DNA of 9,720 nt. It comes from Lachnospiraceae bacterium. GTDB taxonomy: Bacteria > Bacillota > Clostridia > Lachnospirales > Lachnospiraceae. Each line of letters begins with the position of its first letter. The stretch's first letter is position 1. Made by a program: the position numbers and the translations under genes. The notes beneath the pieces were generated by a model. It worked only from the letters and a program-made list of their open reading frames with translations. It was not told where the DNA came from and did not search any database. Location: positions 1-9,720 of the forward strand of contig CAAEEI010000202.1 in NCBI GenBank assembly GCA_900754855.1, read 5' to 3'. Positions 1 to 7,002 of the stretch are shown here, in pieces.

Positions 1-3000
1 AATTTCAGCGTTCCCTTTGGCGCTTTTTCCGGATTTCTGGCATAAGTGTCCACCCGGGCAAAGAATAACTGATTAAACATTTCCTCATATTGTTCATAAC
101 GTTTATGGTCGTCTTTCTGATCGTCAAAAGCCAGATGCAGCTGCCAGTAAAGCGCCAGCTGTGTTCCCACATTGGCATCTCTTCCTATTGTTCCGGAAGT
201 TACTTTTCGATAAACGTTCTCATCACTGAACCGTGTTCCTCTGTCTTTAATGGTCAGCAGCTGCGCAAAATAATTGTTGGTGATTTCTGCGATGGAATAG
301 CTGCTTTGGTTAATGTTATGTCCGATTTCATGGGCCAGACCCCAGCCAAGGTCACTGCCTTTTTTCACTCCGGCAAATTTCGTAGAATCCCATTCTACCC
401 CGATATGATTGCCGGAGGCATACATGAATGCACCGGCAAACATTCTTGTATAACGGATATTCAAATGCTGCGACGGCCACGCATTTTTCCCTTTGGCAGC
501 CGGTGCGTCATCACTGAGCCCCTTATGCTGATAAAAGAGCGACATGGTATCCTCCATGGCTTTCAATCCGTTATCCAGCGTTTTTACCTGCTCATCCAGA
601 TTTCCCTGGCCTTTAATGCTTTCCCATACCTGCGTTGCCGGCAGAGAATACAGCATTGGTTGTAAAAGAATATCTGTGGTATTCAAAATGCAGTTTTTCA
701 CATCATAGTCGTATTGGACACTTTTATTTTCGCTGCCTTTGTGGGTCTGTTCGTGCAGCGATTCAATCCCTGCCTGATAAACCGAAAGATCTTTGACATA
801 GGCTTTAATGGCCGCTGTCCGCTCATCGCCGGTCTTGCCGTAAAGATTCAATACCGGAATATCGGCTCCGCCCTGCACCCTGACCGCATATTTTTCCTGA
901 CGGTTATTTCCGGTGTAGGCGATATAAAGCTGTCCGCCTTGTTCAAAGTTTTTACTGGTCAGCTGCGGGATACGAATATCATTTTTTCCCACCTTCAGAT
1001 CAATGGTTCTGGAAACCGTAGAAGATTCCGGATGCTGCTGAGTGGTCACCAACTGCAGCTCTGCTTTCTCCCCGTTTCGTCGGGAAGAATGCCCGACAAA
1101 TACCCGGATAGTTTCTCCTGCATATACGGTTTTTCCCAGTGGCTGCCATGGATTTAGTCCGCTAAAGCCCAGATGTTTATCTTTTTGTGCGGTGATGGCA
1201 TTGATTACCGTATACGTTTCTCCCGGCTGTCCGGACAAAATATCCCTGGCCGTCTGCAGATCCAGTTTTAACTGATCGTATAGCGGATGTTTCTCTCCAT
1301 TTTCATCGGTTTGTTCCAGTCGGGTTTCCAGATGGCTGATGGTCGTTTCCGTAACCGTTTCTTTTAAAATGGTATGCGTATCATCGGCGTAAAGTCCGAG
1401 AATATCTCCTTCTATTGCATCGTATTGATGGAAATGAATTTCTCCGACTTTCATGGAAGAACGATCCACCCATGTTCTTCCCAGACGCATATGGATCTTA
1501 TTGGCGGTAATCTTATGGTCAAAACGTACCACATAGAAGCGATTGCCGTTTTTATCGGTTTTCTCCAGAATAGTTGTTCCCACGCTTTGTTCCTGGGTCG
1601 GGTAAGTTTTATTCCAGTAACGGATTTTTGCCAGATGAATCAGGCCTTTTGGATCAACGGCCCCAAAGGTCAGATAACTCATCTCATATTCCTGATCCAG
1701 CGTTATGGTCATTCCATTTCCGCTGGTGGAACCGGCATTGGCTGCCCCGTCATCCCAGTCATCCAGTTTCCAATAAGACGCATAGTCATTATCCACCAGA
1801 CCCAGACCGCTTTTCGCATTTCCTTCATCAAGAACGCTGCCGATCATTTTGGCCCCGTAAGCGCCGCCGATGACTGCACCGGTAATATGCTCAGTTAATA
1901 CGCCTTCTCCTTTCGGCGTATTAATCAGTTTATAGTTCGGAACCTGCGGCGGCAGTTCGCTTCTGGTGACGGCCAGCGAGGTCAGGGATGGTTTTCCCCA
2001 CCCCAGGGCATTCCAGCCTTTGACATAGATCTCATATTCTGTTTCATTTTTCAGTTCGGTAATCGTATATTTATTGGCTTCAATTTTTCCTTTTCCGTCT
2101 TTCGCCTCAACAAAGCCTTTGACTGCCGGCTGGAAATCTTCTTTTCCTTTTTCACGGTAATAGACCATGTACCCCTCGGCATCGTCCATGCTTTTCCAGC
2201 CTACACTGACCGAAAGGAAACCGCCTTCCGCCGTAACATTATCCGGTGGCTCGGGTACACTTTGCGGCTGGGGAATGGCTTTGGTCTCTTCCGACCATGG
2301 ACTTTTCCAGTCTCCATTCACTGAACGAACTTTGATGGTATAGGTACTGAAATTTTTCAGTTCAGCATTATTGATCGCCACAAAATGATGCATGGTATCT
2401 GCCACACGCACAATCTCTTCTTTATTCCCATTCTGTTTTTTTACCGGACCGGAAATATAAACCTCATATCCGGTAATATTATTTTCCTTTGTCCATTTTA
2501 CCGTCAATGTTTCATTTCCTGCAACCACCTGGCGAATTTCCGGAATATCCAGTTCCGGAACCGGAATCCGGCTTTCCATGTCATTGACAAATTCCACCTT
2601 TGCAATCTCCACCAGTGGAGCGTTTTTTCTTGTTCCCGTAATTTTAATGGTTACTTTTTTGACCGCAATCTGTTGGCCGAAATCCACGGTCAGCGCTCCG
2701 TTGGCATCCACCGTAACCCGGGCGCCCTGCAGTCTTGCGGCCATCTGGGCAAAACAGCTGCTTCTCCGGCTTTCACGACCAGATACCGTCTGTTTTTGCG
2801 CTGCGGTCATCACCGGTATTTCATACTGGTTCTCTTTCCCGTTTTCCTCACTGGTCACCAGTACCGTTCCCTGCGTAATGTTGTTCTCAACGCCTTCCGA
2901 CGTTTCTGTCACGGCCTGTATGGTCAACCCTTCCAGAACCGGCGCCGCTTTTCCCTCATCTGCCAGAGAAAATTCCAGTCCGACCGGATTTTCTTCAGAA

Positions 3001-3770
3001 ATCTGCTGATTCGACGCAGTTTTCAACTGCACCTTCCCGGAATCCTGAAACAGATTCTCCAGATTTCCTCCACTGATTTCTGTTCCGCTTACGACCTGTC
3101 CTTCTTTTGGCAGGCGCAGGGTTTCCACGGTAGATAACTGGTTTTCTCCCATACTCTGCACAACATATTGCAGATCCACCAGATCTACCTTCTGATCCTG
3201 ATTAACATCCTTTTCTTCCCGGTATTCTCCGGCATGAAGCGTCTGCAACATTGCCTGTTTATCTTGTTCATCGACCAGCTTATCCCCATTCACATCGCCA
3301 AGAAGCATCCACCCCGGGTGCGCCTGACTTCCGGTTTTCATCTGGGCAGAACAAACGGAAATCCTTGTCAGCATATCTTCCGATACCGACACGTCCTGTG
3401 TATAATCAGCAAAATGTTTTGCCGATACCCTGACCGCATACTCTCCGGCGGGAAGATCAGCAAAACGGGCATACGCACTGGCGGCGTCTTCCGTTGAAAC
3501 AGTCACCGTTTTTTCCTGTTTTATGCTCACTCCTTCCGTTTCCTTTCCGGCGATAGCTACCGTAACCTGACTGGCGGCGGAAAGCGGAAGAGCAGAAGTA
3601 ATTTTTACTTCCAAAATACCTGTGCCTTTTTCCTGTTGTTCATCGGTCTGCTGTTTATCCTGCACACCCTCTTTTACCGGATAAGCCTCTGGCACAGTCT
3701 GCATGGCAGCCGCCGGAACAGATTGCAGAAGCAGACAGATCGTCAGCAACAATGCTAGCGTTTTTTTCAT
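1..3770 (-). CDS. Secreted dockerin/FN3/F5-8C M60-family (enhancin-like) zinc metallopeptidase, 3' end outside window
   Basis: Reading the minus strand from the ATG at 3768-3770 gives 1256 uninterrupted codons to the window edge; the C-terminus is missing. Seen in order: a signal peptide (MKK, then a Leu-rich core, likely cleavage near residues 20-23 after PAAA); a beta-sandwich-like stretch about 50-140; a type I dockerin about 155-208 with two calcium loops (D159-N161-D163-D167-D170 and D188-N190-D192-D196-D199); an unassigned beta-rich module about 209-395; two fibronectin III domains about 402-500 and 508-605; an F5/8C (discoidin)-like sugar-binding domain about 612-782; a helical linker; and an M60 domain from about 865. 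The zinc motif is H1147-E1148-I-G-H1151 with the third ligand probably E1162, followed by T-N-N. Known M60 enzymes (BT4244, ZmpA/B/C, IMPa) cleave O-glycosylated mucin-type proteins, so mucin degradation outside the cell is the likely role. Substrate specificity and cell anchoring cannot be judged. The start is supported by the Shine-Dalgarno sequence and the signal peptide. Confidence 0.93.
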   Translation of the reverse strand, partial: MKKTLALLLTICLLLQSVPAAAMQTVPEAYPVKEGVQDKQQTDEQQEKGTGILEVKITSALPLSAASQVTVAIAGKETEGVSIKQEKTVTVSTEDAASAYARFADLPAGEYAVRVSAKHFADYTQDVSVSEDMLTRISVCSAQMKTGSQAHPGWMLLGDVNGDKLVDEQDKQAMLQTLHAGEYREEKDVNQDQKVDLVDLQYVVQSMGENQLSTVETLRLPKEGQVVSGTEISGGNLENLFQDSGKVQLKTASNQQISEENPVGLEFSLADEGKAAPVLEGLTIQAVTETSEGVENNITQGTVLVTSEENGKENQYEIPVMTAAQKQTVSGRESRRSSCFAQMAARLQGARVTVDANGALTVDFGQQIAVKKVTIKITGTRKNAPLVEIAKVEFVNDMESRIPVPELDIPEIRQVVAGNETLTVKWTKENNITGYEVYISGPVKKQNGNKEEIVRVADTMHHFVAINNAELKNFSTYTIKVRSVNGDWKSPWSEETKAIPQPQSVPEPPDNVTAEGGFLSVSVGWKSMDDAEGYMVYYREKGKEDFQPAVKGFVEAKDGKGKIEANKYTITELKNETEYEIYVKGWNALGWGKPSLTSLAVTRSELPPQVPNYKLINTPKGEGVLTEHITGAVIGGAYGAKMIGSVLDEGNAKSGLGLVDNDYASYWKLDDWDDGAANAGSTSGNGMTITLDQEYEMSYLTFGAVDPKGLIHLAKIRYWNKTYPTQEQSVGTTILEKTDKNGNRFYVVRFDHKITANKIHMRLGRTWVDRSSMKVGEIHFHQYDAIEGDILGLYADDTHTILKETVTETTISHLETRLEQTDENGEKHPLYDQLKLDLQTARDILSGQPGETYTVINAITAQKDKHLGFSGLNPWQPLGKTVYAGETIRVFVGHSSRRNGEKAELQLVTTQQHPESSTVSRTIDLKVGKNDIRIPQLTSKNFEQGGQLYIAYTGNNRQEKYAVRVQGGADIPVLNLYGKTGDERTAAIKAYVKDLSVYQAGIESLHEQTHKGSENKSVQYDYDVKNCILNTTDILLQPMLYSLPATQVWESIKGQGNLDEQVKTLDNGLKAMEDTMSLFYQHKGLSDDAPAAKGKNAWPSQHLNIRYTRMFAGAFMYASGNHIGVEWDSTKFAGVKKGSDLGWGLAHEIGHNINQSSYSIAEITNNYFAQLLTIKDRGTRFSDENVYRKVTSGTIGRDANVGTQLALYWQLHLAFDDQKDDHKRYEQYEEMFNQLFFARVDTYARNPEKAPKGTLK

Positions 3771-3776
3771 TTTTTT

Positions 3777-3782
3777 CTCCTT
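3777..3782 (-). promoter_or_regulatory. Ribosome binding site of the M60 peptidase gene
   Basis: On the minus strand AAGGAG lies 6 nt before the ATG at 3770. It decides the start and is consistent with the signal peptide that begins there. The start region is A-rich: six A before the ATG and seven A after it. Confidence 0.8.
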
Positions 3783-3797
3783 CCTGACATAAAAAAA

Positions 3798-3851
3798 GAA
3801 CAATTTAATTCTGTTTACCTTATCAATACAGTAACATTACATAAATTGTTC
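3798..3851. repeat. Perfect 10-bp inverted repeat in the peptidase leader
   Basis: GAACAATTTA (3798-3807) and TAAATTGTTC (3842-3851) are exact reverse complements separated by 34 bp. Between them is a small palindrome, GTAACATTAC (3831-3840). The pair sits between the candidate peptidase promoter and its start codon, so it could be paired operator half-sites or an RNA stem in the leader. In DNA this AT-rich, chance is a real alternative. Confidence 0.35.
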
Positions 3852-3878
3852 AAATCATTTTTATTATCATTTTTTGTC

Positions 3879-3907
3879 ACTATATCACGAATTAAAGAAA
3901 AAAACAA
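3879..3907 (-). promoter_or_regulatory. Candidate sigma-A promoter of the M60 peptidase gene
   Basis: On the minus strand a TTGTTT -35-like element (3902-3907) is followed after 17 nt by TATAGT (3879-3884, five of six to the -10 consensus). Transcription would start near 3872, giving a leader of about 100 nt that contains the inverted repeat. The -35 match is poor, and other weak pairs can be drawn in this AT-rich DNA. Confidence 0.35.
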
Positions 3908-3978
3908 GTTCTTCTTTTAAAAAAATTGTTTTAAAAAAATATTTTTTCCTGATTTCCTTTTAAGAGAAAAAGAATGTA

Positions 3979-4007
3979 TTAAAAAAAACAAAGAACTGCG
4001 TTATACT
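3979..4007 (+). promoter_or_regulatory. Candidate sigma-A promoter of the aldolase gene
   Basis: TTAAAA (3979-3984, four of six to the -35 consensus) and TATACT (4002-4007, five of six to the -10 consensus) are separated by exactly 17 nt. Transcription would start near 4013, giving a short leader of about 40 nt. I see no clear operator or catabolite-repression site overlapping it. Confidence 0.55.
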
Positions 4008-4040
4008 CATAAGCAGCGATTGAATAAAATATAAATTTTA

Positions 4041-4046
4041 AGGAGG
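4041..4046 (+). promoter_or_regulatory. Ribosome binding site of the aldolase gene
   Basis: A consensus AGGAGG lies 6 nt before the ATG at 4053, which suggests efficient translation and fixes the start. Confidence 0.9.
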
Positions 4047-4052
4047 TTACCG

Positions 4053-4730
4053 ATGAAATTACTCATTGACGATGCTGATGTCAGCAAAATTAAAGCACTT
4101 TATTCTTATTATCCTGTGGATGGCGTTACCACCAATCCAACCATCCTTGCCAAAAGCGGAAAAAAACCTTATGAGGTATTGAAAGAAATCCGTGAGTTCA
4201 TTGGAGAAAATGCAGATTTACATGTGCAGGTTGTATCCCGCACTGCAGAAGAGATGGTTCAGGAAGCGCAGGCCATCCGAGAAAAATTAGGCGCCAACAC
4301 GTTTATTAAAGTTCCTGTTGTCAAAGAAGGGGTAAAAGCCATAAAGATTTTATCTGCACAGGGAGTAAAAATCACGGCCACTGCAATTTATACCCCAATG
4401 CAGGCCTATCTGGCGGCAAAAGCCGGCGCCGATTTTGCCGCGCCTTATGTTAACCGTATCGATAATCTTGGCGCCGACGGAGTAAAAACCACACAGATCA
4501 TTCACGATATTTTTAAGAAAAACCATTTTAAAACCGAAGTTCTGGCTGCCAGTTTCAAAAACGCCATGCAGGTACAGGAATTATGTGCCTGGGGTGTTGG
4601 CGGGGCAACCGTCAGCCCGGACATTCTGGATACGTTTTTACATCATGCCGCCGTCACCGCCGCTGTGGATACTTTCACTGCTGATTTTTATAACCTCTGC
4701 GGTGAAGGAAAAACCATGTGCAATGATTAA
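4053..4730 (+). CDS. fsa: Fructose-6-phosphate aldolase / transaldolase-like protein (FSA/TalC family)
   Basis: This 225-residue cytosolic TIM-barrel class I aldolase aligns without obvious gaps to E. coli FsaA (220 residues) from the N-terminus, apart from a slightly longer tail. Visible motifs are D6, GVTTNPTI (24-31), the Schiff-base lysine in FIKVPV (K86, equivalent to FsaA K85), APYVNRID (130-137) and LAASFKN (164-170). Members either split fructose 6-phosphate into dihydroxyacetone and glyceraldehyde 3-phosphate, or act as transaldolases in the pentose phosphate pathway. Q59 and Y132 match the FSA residues Q59 and Y131, where true transaldolases usually carry Glu at the first position; this favours aldolase activity, but the two subgroups are hard to separate by sequence. 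The gene stands alone with its own promoter and terminator, so it appears monocistronic, and no sugar kinase, PTS or transketolase gene is adjacent to suggest the physiological substrate. The stop is TAA, followed directly by an in-frame TAG. Confidence 0.93.
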   Translation: MKLLIDDADVSKIKALYSYYPVDGVTTNPTILAKSGKKPYEVLKEIREFIGENADLHVQVVSRTAEEMVQEAQAIREKLGANTFIKVPVVKEGVKAIKILSAQGVKITATAIYTPMQAYLAAKAGADFAAPYVNRIDNLGADGVKTTQIIHDIFKKNHFKTEVLAASFKNAMQVQELCAWGVGGATVSPDILDTFLHHAAVTAAVDTFTADFYNLCGEGKTMCND

Positions 4731-4754
4731 TAGGAAATAGCGTAATTTCCAATC

Positions 4755-4806
4755 AAAAAGGGGATGCGAAAAAACTCAATCGAGTTTTTTCACATCCCCT
4801 TTTTTT
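4755..4806. terminator. Bidirectional intrinsic terminator between the aldolase gene and ilvA
   Basis: A long stem pairs 4755-4777 with 4782-4804, with a four-base loop (AATC, 4778-4781) and one C/A mismatch (4767/4792). The core contains GGGGATG opposite CATCCCC. It is flanked by A runs on the left and T runs on the right, so each converging transcript gets a U-tract. It lies 24 bp after the aldolase stop, and its right foot overlaps the ilvA stop codon (4805-4807). A 6-bp hairpin (GGAAAT/ATTTCC, 4733-4750) precedes it. Confidence 0.93.
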
Positions 4807-6028
4807 AATATAATGCTCTTGGATTTTTTTCTTCCGGCGTATAACCGGCGTCTTGCAGACTCTTAATGATGGCGTGTTTATGATCTTCGCCAAACGCTTC
4901 CATGGTAATGATCAGTTCCACAGAATTATTTCTGTTTACACTGATAAACTGATTATGTTCCAGTTTAATGACATTTCCCTGAGCGTCAGCAATGATTTTT
5001 GACACTTTATTCAGCTGCCCCGGTACATCCGGCAGACAGACAGAAACGGTAAAAATACGGGAACGCTGAATCAATCCGTTTTGCACTACCGAAGACAGCG
5101 TAATAATATCCATATTTCCTCCGCTCAGGATAGAAACGATTTTTTTGTTTTCTGCCGGAAGATGACGAAGAGCCGCCACCGTAAGCAGACCGGAATTTTC
5201 CACCAGCAATTTGTGATTTTCCAGCACGTCCAGAAAAGCGACGATCAACTCATCATCTTCAATGGTGATGATGTCATCCAGATTTTCCTGCAAATAGGGA
5301 AAAATCGATGTTCCCGGTGTTTTCACCGCCGTACCGTCGGCAATGGTATTGACCAGCGGGAGTGTCCGTACCTCTCCCGCCTTAAGAGAAGACTGTAAAC
5401 AATTGGCTCCTGCCGGTTCCACGCCGATGACTTTAATCTTTGGATTCAGCATTTTCGCCAGAGAGGAGACTCCGGTTGCCAATCCGCCGCCGCCGACCGG
5501 AACCAGGATCGTATCCACCGTTGGCAGCTCTTTGATGATTTCCATGGCAATGGATCCCTGTCCTGTGGCCACATCCAGATCATCGAAAGGATGCACAAAG
5601 GTATACCCTTTCTCTTCTGCCAGTTCGAGGGCCTTGGCACAGGCTTCATCATAAACAGCGCCATGCAAAATTACCGTTGCCCCAAGGGCTTTTGTCCGGT
5701 TAACTTTGAGTAACGGTGTGGAGACCGGCATAACGATGATGGCAGATACTCCGTATTTTCTGGCCGCATAGGCAACGCCCTGGGCATGATTGCCCGCAGA
5801 GGCGGTAATCAGTCCCCTGGCTTTTTCTTCCTCGGTTAACGTGCTGATTTTATAGTACGCTCCCCTGATTCTATAAGCTCCGGTAAGCTGAAGATTTTCC
5901 GGTTTTAAGTAAACTTTATTTCCGGTCATCTGCGAAAAGAAATCACTTTTAATCAGGTTGGTTGGCAAAATGACTTCCTGTACTCTTTCATAAGCTTCTT
6001 CAAATTTTTCCATGGATAATGGACTCAT
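4805..6028 (-). CDS. ilvA: Threonine ammonia-lyase (PLP fold type II) with ACT domain; catalytic lysine replaced by arginine
   Basis: This is a 407-residue protein of the medium-length threonine dehydratase form: a PLP domain about 1-320 plus one C-terminal ACT domain about 326-400 with the ligand-loop motif LPDVPGQL. The family deaminates L-threonine to 2-oxobutanoate, the first step to isoleucine; the ACT domain usually binds amino acids for feedback control. PLP-site motifs seen are ENLQ-TG (44-50), SAGNHAQG (77-84), the phosphate-binding GGGGL (179-183) and SGGN (302-305). The striking oddity is residue 53: family members carry the Schiff-base lysine in a T-G-S/A-F/Y-K-I/V-R-G-A motif (TdcB K58), but here it is R53, codon AGA. 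Without this lysine the normal internal aldimine cannot form, so activity is expected to be lost or greatly reduced. The ATG overlaps the ftsY stop as ATGA (6025-6028), so translation is probably coupled; a purine-rich AGAGGGGG (6036-6043) inside the ftsY end serves as ribosome binding site. It is the last gene of the operon. Confidence 0.93.
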   Translation of the reverse strand: MSPLSMEKFEEAYERVQEVILPTNLIKSDFFSQMTGNKVYLKPENLQLTGAYRIRGAYYKISTLTEEEKARGLITASAGNHAQGVAYAARKYGVSAIIVMPVSTPLLKVNRTKALGATVILHGAVYDEACAKALELAEEKGYTFVHPFDDLDVATGQGSIAMEIIKELPTVDTILVPVGGGGLATGVSSLAKMLNPKIKVIGVEPAGANCLQSSLKAGEVRTLPLVNTIADGTAVKTPGTSIFPYLQENLDDIITIEDDELIVAFLDVLENHKLLVENSGLLTVAALRHLPAENKKIVSILSGGNMDIITLSSVVQNGLIQRSRIFTVSVCLPDVPGQLNKVSKIIADAQGNVIKLEHNQFISVNRNNSVELIITMEAFGEDHKHAIIKSLQDAGYTPEEKNPRALY

Positions 6029-6966
6029 TCTTCATCCCCCTCTGTTTTTTCAAATAGTGCGTGTACAAATGAATCAGAATCAAATTTTTGCAGATCGTCG
6101 ATGGTTTCTCCTATACCGATGTATTTTACCGGAATCCCCATTTCTGCCTGAATGGCAATGGCTATACCGCCTTTTGCCGTTCCATCCAGTTTGGTCAGCA
6201 CAATACCGGAAATATCTGTTGCTTCTTTAAACTGCCGCGCCTGCACCAGCGCATTCTGTCCCGTCGTGCCGTCAAGAACGATTAACGTTTCCAGATAAGC
6301 TTCCGGAAATTCCCGTTCGATCACCCGACGGATTTTGGATAATTCATTCATCAGGTTCTTTTTATTATGCAATCTTCCCGCGGTATCGCAAAGCAATACG
6401 TCCGCCTTTCTGGATTTGGCTGCCTGGCAGGCGTCGTAAATCACTGCTGCCGGATCGGAGCCTTCCTGATGTGCGATAATATCCACACCGGCGCGATTGG
6501 ACCATTCCGTAAGCTGTTCAATGGCTGCCGCCCGGAAGGTATCAGCCGCCGCCATGATCACTTTTTTATTTTGTGCTTTTAACTGCGCGGCTAATTTTCC
6601 AATGGTCGTGGTTTTGCCCACGCCGTTTACGCCGATGACCAGTACAACAGACGTCCTGTGTTCGTATTCATAGGCCGTTTCATCCACCGCCATCTGCTCT
6701 TTGATGATCTCGATCAGAAGCTGCCGGCATTCCGCAGGTTCTTTAATTTTTTGTTCTTTGACTTTTTCCTGAAGATCTTCAATAATTTTCATGGTCGTAT
6801 CTACCCCCAGATCTCCCATGATTAAAATTTCTTCCAGTTCCTCATAAAAATCATCGTCAATTTTTGAAAATCCACTGAATATTGCATCCAGACCGGACGC
6901 GATATTTTTCCTTGTTTTTGTCAGTCCACTAACCAGACGTCGAAAAAAACCTTTCTTTTCTCCCAT
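6025..6966 (-). CDS. ftsY: Signal recognition particle receptor FtsY
   Basis: This 313-residue SRP GTPase is the membrane-associated receptor that accepts Ffh-bound ribosomes at the Sec translocon for co-translational insertion. Seen: an N domain (about 1-100) starting with a basic amphipathic stretch (residues 3-25, Lys/Arg-rich with Phe, Leu) that may bind lipid; then the G domain with P-loop GVNGVGKTT (112-120), DTFRAAA (142-148), DTAGR (194-198), TKLDG (258-262) and GIGE (284-287). The long acidic A domain of E. coli FtsY is absent, as is common in Gram-positive bacteria, and the length is normal for that type. It lies 36 bp after smc and overlaps ilvA by 4 bp, so the three genes are very likely co-transcribed. 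All GTPase motifs are intact. Confidence 0.97.
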   Translation of the reverse strand: MGEKKGFFRRLVSGLTKTRKNIASGLDAIFSGFSKIDDDFYEELEEILIMGDLGVDTTMKIIEDLQEKVKEQKIKEPAECRQLLIEIIKEQMAVDETAYEYEHRTSVVLVIGVNGVGKTTTIGKLAAQLKAQNKKVIMAAADTFRAAAIEQLTEWSNRAGVDIIAHQEGSDPAAVIYDACQAAKSRKADVLLCDTAGRLHNKKNLMNELSKIRRVIEREFPEAYLETLIVLDGTTGQNALVQARQFKEATDISGIVLTKLDGTAKGGIAIAIQAEMGIPVKYIGIGETIDDLQKFDSDSFVHALFEKTEGDEE

Positions 6967-6971
6967 GTTGT

Positions 6972-6977
6972 CCTCCT
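6972..6977 (-). promoter_or_regulatory. Ribosome binding site of ftsY
   Basis: A minus-strand AGGAGG lies 5 nt before the ATG at 6966, in the 36-bp gap after smc. It supports this start; the gap is too short and featureless to suggest a separate promoter or terminator. Confidence 0.9.
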
Positions 6978-7002
6978 GCTTTTTATTTACATTTTCCTGT
7001 TT

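Larger units (their letters stand above)
3771..4052. other. Divergent AT-rich intergenic region
   Basis: This 282-bp gap separates the leftward M60 peptidase gene from the rightward aldolase gene. It is very AT-rich with several A and T runs and carries no convincing ORF. It holds a good candidate promoter for the aldolase gene, a weaker one for the peptidase gene, the two ribosome binding sites, and a 10-bp inverted repeat in the peptidase leader. I recognise no riboswitch, T-box or tRNA. Confidence 0.8.

Noticed and set aside
90..3497. Several plus-strand ORFs of 60-250 codons in the left third, including 2385-3137
   Set aside because: They lie antisense to the M60 peptidase frame, which gives a coherent signal peptide and ordered domains with a zinc motif. 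The plus-strand translations are low-complexity, Phe/His/Arg-rich and resemble no protein family, and none has a convincing ribosome binding site.
4731..4750. Small hairpin GGAAAT/ATTTCC as a separate terminator or regulatory RNA
   Set aside because: The stem is only 6 bp with no U-tract and sits directly before a far stronger terminator.
5081..5654. Plus- and minus-strand ORFs inside ilvA
   Set aside because: They overlap a well-conserved PLP enzyme in another frame and show no recognisable protein features.
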